Part shown: piece after piece, positions 4,171 through 9,392 of the stretch
Numbering within the stretch: position 1 is the first letter of the stretch
Layout of the letters: every line of letters begins with the position of its first letter
NCBI GenBank assembly: GCA_004552615.1
Contig: SFNZ01000073.1
Span: 1-9,392, forward strand
Direction of reading: 5' to 3'
Length of the DNA stretch: 9,392 nt
DNA from: Bacteroidales bacterium
GTDB taxonomy: Bacteria > Bacteroidota > Bacteroidia > Bacteroidales > UBA932
Made by a program: the position numbers and the translations under genes
Notes under the pieces: generated by a model
Database searches by the model: none
Seen by the model: the letters and a program-made list of their open reading frames with translations, nothing else
Told to the model about the DNA's origin: nothing

Positions 4171-6012
4171 TTATCTGCTTCCCCTTCTGCTCCGCTTTGG
4201 CTGCTGATCGAATGGGTTGTCCGGATCTTCCTCCGGAGATATAGTCCTGTATGGTTCTTCATGGTTGTCATCTATGGGCTCGAACAGGGACAGGCCACCA
4301 TAGAACCGGAACCGATACTTCTTGCTCAGGCTCGCCATGCCAAATCTGTTCTTGGTCACGAACATATCAGTGAAGGTGAAGTCCTTCTCTGATTCGCCCT
4401 CGTCCTCATCCTTTAGGAGCTGGAGCTGCAGGTCAGCGGAGTATTCCAGTGCGCTGGTGTCCCGGCCTGATGACAGGCTCGCTTCCTTGCTGTTGTTGGC
4501 AGCTCTGCTCTGTGCCATGATACAGAACACAACGGTGTCATACTTCCTGGCATATTCCTTCAGACCGTAGACAGCTCGCTTCAAGATCTCACCTGCATCG
4601 ATCTTCTCCCTGCTGGTAAGTAGGTGCAAGTAGTCTATGCAGACGATGGGAGCCGGGGCTCCGGTGGCTGCGGCCGTCTCTGCTTCCTCCGTGATGATGT
4701 CCAGGATGTTCTCGATCTCCGACGTTGTCCGGTCTGGGTTGTACTTCATGCAGGGTGCGACATTGTCCTTGTACCATTCTGCTGCGGCTATGACAGTCTC
4801 CCTCTGCTGCTGGGTGTGTTTGTATCCCTGCAGGATCTGGATGGGATACAGTGTGCTGCCAGTCTGACGGTAGATGATCCTGGACAGGCTCCGGGCAAAG
4901 AGCTGCTCCCTGGACATCTCCAGGTTGAAGTACAGGCAGGGTGTACCGTCCTTTGCCATCTGCTCAAAGATCATGGTTGTCAGGGCTGTCTTACCTGCAC
5001 CGGGCTCAGCTCCCAGGAGTACCAGAGTCTGCCGCATGAGTCCGCCACCAATGGCAGCATCGATGGTCTGCAGTCCGGTGGGCAGCGGTTTGTATCCGTC
5101 TCCGGTGATCTTCATGAGGAAGTCATCCATCAGATCTGCGCTGGATCTCTCCACCTGTGGCGGCTCGTTCTCCGGTGCTGCTTCATTCTGCAGGTTCCGG
5201 AGTATGGTCTCCATCTCTGAATCACTGTGCAGCCTTGCCATGTCTGACACATCTGCTTTCTCCGGAGCATCAGTCCATACCGTGAACAGATCCAGCTTGT
5301 AGACCTCCGCCACCTCTGACAGCTCGCTGGCCTGACGATCTGCCCAGGCTCGGCCTACCTCGTCATTGTCCCAGAGGATGTATACCTTCTTCCCCTTGAG
5401 CTGCTGCGTGTACTCCGGTAACCACTTCCGGTCTGCTCCTGCTCCGGTGGCTCCATTGGCTGCGCTGGCTGCTGTGGCTCCGGTGATCCGGTGCACAGTG
5501 TTGGCATCCTTCTCTCCTTCAACCAGGAAGATCTCCGGAGCTGCCATGCTGCCTGACACATAGAGTCTGTTCCTGCAGCCCTGGGTGCTCATGCTGTATC
5601 CGGACTTCTTGCTATTGTCCTTCCTGATCCAGCGGAATGTCTTCTTCCCCTCGGAGTCCTGGAACCGTACCTTGGTCAGTCCGTCCTGGTATTCTCCGTA
5701 ACAATAACTGTATTCCTCAATCAGAGTCAGACCGTTCTGCTGGGCAAACCATGACAGAAAGCTGCTGCGCTTGTCCGTCTCGCTCTGATCAGGGGCTCCG
5801 GATCTCATGCCCAGTGCATCCAGCACTTCCTCCTGGCTGCATCCGGTGAAGCAGTGCAGCAGGATCTTGTCTCCCTCCAGCGTGATATGAAGGCTCCTGT
5901 TCCGGTCTCCATTCCGGTGGCGGAATCCGCAGGGGCAGCTTGCCATCCATTGGTTGCCGCCCTTCGCCTGGACATTCTCCAGCCGGGGCAGGATATCTCC
6001 TATAGTAATCAT
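4171..6012 (-). CDS. Bifunctional DNA primase-helicase (T7 gp4-like), 613 aa
   Basis: The enzyme primes and unwinds DNA for the element's own replication. The ATG at 6012 has GGGAGGA seven bases upstream. A longer open frame to 6222 runs through the promoter and is rejected. Domains in order: an N-terminal zinc ribbon (C26, C28, H32, C54, C58; CPCGFRH and LLHCFTGC); a Toprim catalytic domain, E165 in LVEGEKDA and D215/D217 in WDNDEVG; and a RecA/DnaB-type helicase. Helicase motifs are Walker A G338-A-G-K341-T342 (GAEPGAGKT), Walker B I456-VCID460, Q501-S-R and K554-N-R-F-G (DnaB usually KNRNG). A linker at about 270-295 joins the halves, and the C-terminus is acidic, then basic. All key residues are present, so it should be active. 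It sits downstream of the iteron region, followed by a terminator. Assignment is firm. Confidence 0.96.
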   Translation of the reverse strand: MITIGDILPRLENVQAKGGNQWMASCPCGFRHRNGDRNRSLHITLEGDKILLHCFTGCSQEEVLDALGMRSGAPDQSETDKRSSFLSWFAQQNGLTLIEEYSYCYGEYQDGLTKVRFQDSEGKKTFRWIRKDNSKKSGYSMSTQGCRNRLYVSGSMAAPEIFLVEGEKDANTVHRITGATAASAANGATGAGADRKWLPEYTQQLKGKKVYILWDNDEVGRAWADRQASELSEVAEVYKLDLFTVWTDAPEKADVSDMARLHSDSEMETILRNLQNEAAPENEPPQVERSSADLMDDFLMKITGDGYKPLPTGLQTIDAAIGGGLMRQTLVLLGAEPGAGKTALTTMIFEQMAKDGTPCLYFNLEMSREQLFARSLSRIIYRQTGSTLYPIQILQGYKHTQQQRETVIAAAEWYKDNVAPCMKYNPDRTTSEIENILDIITEEAETAAATGAPAPIVCIDYLHLLTSREKIDAGEILKRAVYGLKEYARKYDTVVFCIMAQSRAANNSKEASLSSGRDTSALEYSADLQLQLLKDEDEGESEKDFTFTDMFVTKNRFGMASLSKKYRFRFYGGLSLFEPIDDNHEEPYRTISPEEDPDNPFDQQPKRSRRGSR

Positions 6013-6135
6013 TGCATTTCCTCCCATCTGTGCTATACTGACAGGGCAATGGTTGTCCCCATTGCTCATATCTGTGGCGGCTGCTTTCCTTCGTGCCAGG
6101 TTGGGGAGCAGCTGCTTTTTGTTCCTGTCTCGGAC

Positions 6136-6172
6136 ATTATAACACGGCACTTTGGCGCATAGCCAAAAGTGC
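6136..6172 (-). promoter_or_regulatory. Extended -10 promoter of primase-helicase with overlapping inverted repeat
   Basis: On the minus strand, TGTTATAAT (6136-6144) is an extended -10. No good -35 is present (TTGGCT is 19 bp upstream). The inverted repeat GCACTTTGGC (6147-6156) with GCCAAAAGTGC (6162-6172), having one bulged A and a 5-nt loop, occupies the -35/spacer. It is probably an operator for Rep or a regulator. The leader is about 115 nt and contains a second dyad, CAATGG/CCATTG (6047-6064). Confidence 0.7.
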
Positions 6173-6183
6173 GTACACTTAGA

Positions 6184-6210
6184 TCTTTTAGTTCTTTTAG
6201 GTCTTTTGGA
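6184..6210. repeat. Three T-rich 9-bp tandem repeats (candidate unwinding element)
   Basis: TCTTTTAGT (6184-6192), TCTTTTAGG (6193-6201) and TCTTTTGGA (6202-6210) are tandem, period 9. They form the most AT-rich part of the region between rep and primase and lie about 80 bp from the iterons. This arrangement is known from iteron origins, where such repeats melt first. Confidence 0.65.
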
Positions 6211-6225
6211 CAAAAACGACAATTC

Positions 6226-6263
6226 TTTCCGTCACGGAAAACCCTAGAGCCACAAGGGGTTTT
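6226..6263. other. Two adjacent dyads in the origin region
   Basis: TTTCCGT-C-ACGGAAA (6226-6240) is a 7-bp-arm dyad. AAAACCC (6238-6244) with GGGTTTT (6257-6263) encloses 12 bases. They lie between the T-rich 9-mers and the iterons. The second could be a weak terminator for rep mRNA. Either could be a protein site of the origin. Confidence 0.55.
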
Positions 6264-6286
6264 AGGGTGTCCGCCGAAAATCTTCT

Positions 6287-6368
6287 GCACCGGAGTTTCA
6301 GTCTGGTGCACCGGAGTTTCAGTCTGGTGCACCGGAGTTTCAGTCTGGTGCACCGGAGTTTCAGTCTG
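6287..6368. repeat. Four 21-bp iterons, candidate replication origin
   Basis: There are three complete copies of a 21-bp unit beginning GCACCGGAGTTTCAG (6287, 6308, 6329) and a fourth of 19 bp (6350-6368). All are identical over the shared bases. The last copy overlaps the stop codon of the replication initiator gene. A direct-repeat period of 21 bp, about two helical turns, next to a rep gene is the hallmark of iteron origins. Rep is the expected binder. Origin function is inferred from position, the neighbouring AT-rich repeats and dyads. Confidence 0.85.
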
Positions 6369-7731
6369 AGGGCTGGTCTCCGGTGTCCTTGGCTGGCTTC
6401 TTTTTCCTGGGTTTCCGGGGCTTCTTCTGGATCTCCACCTTGCGTTCTGCGATCTCTACATAGTCCTGCTGCACACTGTCCGGTAGCTTCACGACCAGTC
6501 TCTCCGCCAGGTATGCTTCTATGTCCTCCCCTTCATTCCAGGTCGGTGTGATCTGGATAGGCCATTCCCCACGATGCCGCAGGGATGTCTCCTCGATTTC
6601 CTCCAGGGCATTCTCTATGGGGTCTTTGATTCTCTCCTTGTACTTCCGTCCGGTGACCTCGGTGGGAGAAGGTAGTCCCATGAATGCTCTCACGGTATCG
6701 ACTCGCAGGTCAAAGCATCCGGTCTCCTTTATCTGTTTGCCTGACTGCCTGGCCTGTCCGGTGATCTTCAGCAGCAGGTTGAATGCGCTGGGGCTCAGAT
6801 CATAAGCCCAGTCTGGCAGCTCTGATGTGAACTCTGCCAGTAGGTAATTGGGTACACTGGGGTTGATGTCAAAGAATACCACATTGTTCACGATGCCCCA
6901 GTCAGTGATGACATTGCTGCCGATCCAGCTCCGGTTCTTGTTCAGCTTGCGCTTCATGGATATGGAACTGAGCTGTCTTAGGAATGTGGTTGCCCCAGCT
7001 CTGGCATTGGCCTGGGTGCTGTACATCCCTGCCTGTACCATGTCATCAAGGGGAAATGATACTCTCCCTGGGTAGCCTTCTTCCTTCCAGTGCTGCATGG
7101 AGAAGGTCAGCATCTTGGTGAATTGGTTGCCCTGCCGGGTGAAGATCTTGTCTGCTTCCCTCACCTCCACCAGATATGTATACTCGTCTGTCTCCCTGGT
7201 GTATTGTGCCAGACCTTTGTCCAGGGTTCCTTGGTAGGTCTCATTCCGGTTGTACTTGGAGCTGCTGGGCTTCTTCCCTCGGTGGTTGAATACTCGCTCC
7301 GCCAGATCTGTCAGGTTGGATCTGGGAACAGATCTGCTGTGGCTTCCCTTCTTGTCAGCACATAGCTGCAGGTTGATGCCATCAGCGAATAACTGCAGGG
7401 CATCCGCCAGCTTGGAATGGGTGGTGGTGTCCTCTGCTGCATCCCTGGCCTCGCCCTGCATGATGCAGGAAGCAACGACATAGTTAAGGGTTGCCAGGAT
7501 GATATCGACTTCCTTACCTTCCTTATCGATCAGCATACCATCTTTGACGATGCAGCCCTCCTGATCCTGGTAGTACAGGAACAGCATCTTGGACAGGGCT
7601 GGCATGAACTCGGTGTACACGGGCAGCTTGTCCTGGACTCGCTGGTAGATCTCTGGCTCCTCTTTTTCATCGGTGGTATACTGGCTTAGGTCTACACAGT
7701 ATTCCTCCTTATGGTCACGCAGCAGGAGCAT
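6361..7731 (-). CDS. Probable plasmid-type replication initiator protein, 456 aa (perhaps 484)
   Basis: The protein is probably the Rep that binds the iterons overlapping its 3' end. No motif is decisive. Evidence: size; position beside a four-copy 21-bp iteron array; and a central/C-terminal part whose helical segments (VSFPLDDMVQAGMY, SPSAFNLLLKITGQARQSGK, VDTVRAFMGL) look like tandem winged-helix domains of Rep_3-like initiators. The tail (about 436-449, KKPRKPRKKKPAK) is very basic. No HUH, Toprim or Walker motif is visible. The ATG at 7731 has only GGAG three bases upstream. The frame stays open 28 codons further to an ATC at 7813-7815, with AGAGAGGTGA six bases before it, so a 484-aa form from a rare start is possible. 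An alternative is a phage replisome organizer. Confidence 0.75.
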   Translation of the reverse strand: MLLLRDHKEEYCVDLSQYTTDEKEEPEIYQRVQDKLPVYTEFMPALSKMLFLYYQDQEGCIVKDGMLIDKEGKEVDIILATLNYVVASCIMQGEARDAAEDTTTHSKLADALQLFADGINLQLCADKKGSHSRSVPRSNLTDLAERVFNHRGKKPSSSKYNRNETYQGTLDKGLAQYTRETDEYTYLVEVREADKIFTRQGNQFTKMLTFSMQHWKEEGYPGRVSFPLDDMVQAGMYSTQANARAGATTFLRQLSSISMKRKLNKNRSWIGSNVITDWGIVNNVVFFDINPSVPNYLLAEFTSELPDWAYDLSPSAFNLLLKITGQARQSGKQIKETGCFDLRVDTVRAFMGLPSPTEVTGRKYKERIKDPIENALEEIEETSLRHRGEWPIQITPTWNEGEDIEAYLAERLVVKLPDSVQQDYVEIAERKVEIQKKPRKPRKKKPAKDTGDQPSD

Positions 7732-7863
7732 CAGCTCCAGAATCTTTCTGGTTTCTTCCTTTGTCAGATCCTGGCTGGCTGCATCAAAGAAGTCTGAATA
7801 ATTCGCAGGTTTGATAGGTGGTCACCTCTCTCTATGGCAGTGAAATGGCAGCGTGGTGGCGGA

Positions 7864-8052
7864 TCAGGTGTTCAGCACATCGATGGTTTCCTTCCATTCC
7901 GGGTGCTTCTCCATGTCCTCTGCAATCAGGCGGTTAATGTACTGGGTGATATCGGTGCGGTTCCTCCAGGCCATCTCCTGCAGGTACATCCGGTACTCCT
8001 CTGGGAATCTGATATTGAATCGGTAGAAGGTTTTCTTCTCGGTCTTATCCAT
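7864..8052 (-). CDS. Small ribbon-helix-helix protein, 62 aa
   Basis: The ATG at 8052 has AAAGGAGAA six bases upstream and lies three bases after the preceding stop. Residues 8-16 (TFYRFNIRF) form the beta strand, about 17-30 (PEEYRMYLQEMAWR) helix A and about 33-47 (TDITQYINRLIAEDM) helix B. This is a CopG/Arc-like RHH fold, different in sequence from the plus-strand regulator. Position immediately before rep suggests copy-number control of rep or a centromere-binding role. No ParA-type ATPase is present, so copy control is favoured (inference). The gap to the rep frame is 48 or 132 bp depending on the rep start. Confidence 0.85.
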   Translation of the reverse strand: MDKTEKKTFYRFNIRFPEEYRMYLQEMAWRNRTDITQYINRLIAEDMEKHPEWKETIDVLNT

Positions 8053-8055
8053 GGT

Positions 8056-8529
8056 TCATTCTCCTTTGATGAAAGCAATAAGGTGCTGCCACCTGGACAG
8101 CTTGGGTTTCTCCGGTTCTACCGTGTGTTCATCCGGTACAGTATCCGGTTGCTCTACCGGGTACTCATCCGGTTTGCTGGTTCCTGCCGGCAGGGACAGG
8201 GCTGCAGCCAGTGCGTGTTTCAAATATTCCTTGTCATCCTGCAGGGATTTTATCTGCGACATGAGCAGATCCACATACTCCTGGGAGTAAACCGGAGTCA
8301 TAGCTCCGGACTCTGGCTCCTGCTCTGACTCATCCGGTATAACATCCGGTTGTGCATCCGGTACAGTATCCGGTATAACATCCGGTTGCAAACCTTCTGA
8401 GCTTACCAGGGTGACACCGGACTCATCTGTCATGGTGGTCAGGGTTCCTCTTTTGATGCTCCGGTATATGCTCTGCTGGGTGCGCTTGGTGGCGGCTGCA
8501 TACTCCGCAACGGTCATCCATTCCTTCAA
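8056..8529 (-). CDS. HTH protein with PD-rich repeats and coiled coil, 157 aa (TTG start)
   Basis: The start is TTG at 8529: AGGAGG lies seven bases upstream, and the upstream stop overlaps as TTGA. An ATG at 8517 is the alternative. Domains: MerR/excisionase-like HTH at about 5-30 (MTVAEYAAATKRTQQSIYRS); a low-complexity linker of five PDxx units at about 49-68 (PDVIPDTVPDAQPDVIPDE); a helix likely to form a coiled coil at about 82-111 (QEYVDLLMSQIKSLQDDKEY); and a second PD/PV-rich segment at about 119-141 before a basic end. The plan of HTH, linker and coil resembles accessory replication or plasmid-maintenance proteins of Gram-positive plasmids (DUF536/DUF3967-like; from memory). The PD repeats are also exact 12-bp DNA repeats. 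Function in replication control is inferred. Confidence 0.83.
   Translation of the reverse strand: MKEWMTVAEYAAATKRTQQSIYRSIKRGTLTTMTDESGVTLVSSEGLQPDVIPDTVPDAQPDVIPDESEQEPESGAMTPVYSQEYVDLLMSQIKSLQDDKEYLKHALAAALSLPAGTSKPDEYPVEQPDTVPDEHTVEPEKPKLSRWQHLIAFIKGE
8119..8173. repeat. 12-bp-phased ATCCGGT repeats, cluster 2
   Basis: ATCCGGT occurs at 8131, 8143 and 8167, with degenerate forms TACCGTG at 8119 and TACCGGG at 8155. All are exactly 12 bp apart, inside the 3' part of the 157-aa gene, where they encode the second PD/PV-rich segment. Confidence 0.65.
8332..8386. repeat. Five 12-bp-phased ATCCGGT repeats, cluster 1
   Basis: ATCCGGT starts at 8332, 8344, 8356, 8368 and 8380, with perfect 12-bp phasing. 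The five-base fillers are partly repeated too (ATAAC twice, ACAGT once). They encode the PDxx units of the 157-aa protein. Iterons inside rep coding sequence are known in RepA_N-type plasmids, so a DNA role besides the protein repeat is possible. Confidence 0.75.
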
Positions 8530-8771
8530 TCTGTCACCTCCTGTTCTATGTTAAGGTCTGGGTCTACTTTGACATAGACCAGGGATTCCGGGTATATCTT
8601 CCAGCGGTTGCCCAGTTTCTTTCCCTGCAGCTCGCCGCTCTGAAGGCGTAGTCTGACTGTCTCCGGGTGCATCCCGGTCAGTCTGCATACCTCCGGTACA
8701 GTGTAGTATTTCTTGCTGGGGTCGATCTGGATCTGGATGTCCTTCCGTGGTCTCCCACCTGGGTGTGCCAT
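8526..8771 (-). CDS. Excisionase-like HTH DNA-binding protein, 81 aa
   Basis: The ATG at 8771 has AAAGGAG eight bases upstream. It lies three bases after the previous gene and overlaps the next by four (TTGA). Residues 21-63 (KYYTVPEVCRLTGMHPETV, RLRLQSGELQGKKLGNRWKI, then YPESL) are the HTH_17/excisionase winged-helix type, in which the G-N-R-W-K-I strand is typical. The N-terminus holds GGRPRK (residues 5-10), an AT-hook-like motif for the minor groove. The protein may direct the integrase to excision (Xis) or regulate the operon. It is the third gene after int, a usual place for Xis. A 32-bp dyad lies inside its 3' end. Confidence 0.88.
   Translation of the reverse strand: MAHPGGRPRKDIQIQIDPSKKYYTVPEVCRLTGMHPETVRLRLQSGELQGKKLGNRWKIYPESLVYVKVDPDLNIEQEVTD
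8546..8577. promoter_or_regulatory. 32-bp dyad element, copy B
   Basis: The plus strand begins CTATGT and ends ACATAG. It matches 3752-3721 (minus) at 26 of 32 positions. Here the element lies within the coding sequence of the excisionase-like gene, just before the TTG-started gene. It may be a binding site for that HTH protein or the integrase, or a chance partner; see findings. Confidence 0.5.
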
Positions 8772-8774
8772 TGG

Positions 8775-8981
8775 TCATGCTCCTTTCTTTGCCTGGTACT
8801 GTCGCTCGATCTCATGGAACACAGCGGATACCAGATCATTGATGAAGGGTGTGCTGTTGCCCTGGTTGACAGCGGAGCAGGAGTCCTGTATGCAGGTCTC
8901 CCATTCCTTCTCTGTCATGGGCGGCTGCTCCCACTTTGCGTGGAGATCAAATGCAATGCGGTATGCCTTGCGGTCTATCAT
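8775..8981 (-). CDS. Hypothetical protein, 68 aa
   Basis: The ATG at 8981 lies nine bases after the int stop, with GAGGAGG four bases before it, so it is translated from the int mRNA. The protein is acidic/mixed and probably helical: MIDRKAYRIAFDLHAKWEQP, PMTEKEWETCIQDSCSAVN and a C-terminal helix INDLVSAVFHEIERQYQAKK. It has two Cys residues but no metal motif. Small proteins of this look are common in clostridial phages and plasmids, with no known role. Sitting between integrase and the excisionase-like gene, it could be a cofactor of recombination (weak inference). Confidence 0.82.
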   Translation of the reverse strand: MIDRKAYRIAFDLHAKWEQPPMTEKEWETCIQDSCSAVNQGNSTPFINDLVSAVFHEIERQYQAKKGA

Positions 8982-8990
8982 TGTACCTCC

Positions 8991-9392
8991 TCATCCGGTG
9001 ATGGCCTTGAGCAGCTCCAGTGCCTTGGCCTGTTGGGTGGCGGACATTCTTCTGAAACAATCGGCTGCTTCCTCTGCAGGATCTCCCTGGACATTGAAGA
9101 TGAAGTCATAGATCCTCTGCTCGGTGTGGCTCCGCCGCTGGTCTAGGTTGTGTGCGTAGATTCCGGTGGTGGCTGGGTCTGCGTGTCTGGCATGGGCTTG
9201 GGCTTCCTGCAGGGTAGCTCCGGACTCCAGAAGGCAGGTCACGCTGGTGTGCCTCAGGCTATGGGCAGACAGACGGTGCGTGTCATATCCTGCGGCCTTC
9301 ATCCTGCCCTTGATGATCCGTGATACACTTGGCTCAGTGAGCTGCAGCTCCTGATTCCGGTTGCCAGTGCCAGCGAACAGGGGAGCGAAGGA
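8991..9392 (-). CDS. int: Tyrosine recombinase/integrase, C-terminal part (continues the gene at 1-768)
   Basis: Codons 257-356 of the integrase lie at 9293-8991. Bases 9294-9392 repeat the window's start. Catalytic residues: H267 and R270 in AHSLRHTS, H293 in ARHADPATTG, and the nucleophile Y302 in IYAHN. With R167 from the other part, the full R-K-H-R-H-Y set is intact, so the enzyme should be active. After the tyrosine there is a charged C-terminal extension of about 50 residues (DQRRSHTEQRIYDFIF onward). The stop TGA at 8991-8993 is nine bases from the next start. The apparent start at 9302 is only an internal Met. Confidence 0.96.
   Translation of the reverse strand, partial: SFAPLFAGTGNRNQELQLTEPSVSRIIKGRMKAAGYDTHRLSAHSLRHTSVTCLLESGATLQEAQAHARHADPATTGIYAHNLDQRRSHTEQRIYDFIFNVQGDPAEEAADCFRRMSATQQAKALELLKAITG
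9294..9392. repeat. Right copy of 99-bp terminal direct repeat (circular overlap)
   Basis: Identical to bases 1-99. Removing it gives the unit circle of about 9293 bp. Confidence 0.95.

Noticed and set aside
6013..6222. N-terminal extension of the primase-helicase by 70 codons
   Set aside because: It runs through the extended -10 promoter and inverted repeat. The ATG at 6012 has a good ribosome site and directly precedes the zinc domain.
6066..6353. Open frame coding a repeated HQTETPV peptide
   Set aside because: The peptide repeat is just the 21-bp iterons read in frame. It has no ribosome site and runs through the primase promoter.
6287..6368. CRISPR array
   Set aside because: The repeats are directly adjacent without spacers and lie at a rep gene end. 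They are iterons.

Overview
The window is one circular molecule cut open inside a gene. Bases 1-99 and 9294-9392 are identical, so the closed circle is about 9293 bp. The integrase gene runs across the cut: codons 1-256 lie at its left edge and codons 257-356 at its right edge. The gene set looks like a small integrative, self-replicating element, either an integrative plasmid or a phage-satellite-like element, from a Bacillota host, most likely a gut clostridium. Reasons are the strong AGGAGG-type ribosome sites, TTGACA/TATAAT promoters, and small-protein families that I know mainly from clostridial phages and plasmids. The host is an inference.

All genes but one are on the minus strand. The right-hand transcription unit starts at a consensus promoter (804-832). 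It reads int, a 68-aa unknown, an excisionase-like HTH protein, a TTG-started HTH protein with PD-rich repeats, a small ribbon-helix-helix (RHH) protein and a probable replication initiator. A candidate origin follows (about 6184-6368) with four 21-bp iterons, dyads and T-rich 9-mers. Next comes a primase-helicase of T7 gp4 type with its own extended -10 promoter and a strong terminator (4127-4160).

A stretch of about 500 bp with no convincing gene (3632-4126) holds 11-bp tandem repeats, hairpins and a promoter. That promoter drives six small genes: a 48-aa basic protein, a winged-helix protein, a 71-aa charged protein, a PDDEXK Holliday-junction-resolvase-like nuclease, a KGGQASG-motif protein and a 73-aa unknown. 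The unit ends at a bidirectional terminator (2035-2069).

The only plus-strand gene (1781-1987) encodes an Arc-type RHH regulator. It diverges from a two-gene unit of unknown function (1516-885). The region between carries a perfect 16-bp palindrome lying between the -35 and -10 of the minus promoter, plus two more half-sites, one at the plus promoter. This is a compact switch, probably autoregulated.

The element thus carries integration, replication initiation, priming/unwinding, junction resolution and regulation. I see no relaxase, capsid, tail, terminase large subunit, resistance gene or classical partition ATPase. It should therefore depend on the host or a helper for transfer. The most notable unexplained signals are a 32-bp dyad present twice (26 of 32 identical), two origin-like repeat arrays, and a rep reading frame whose best ribosome site points at a non-standard ATC codon.
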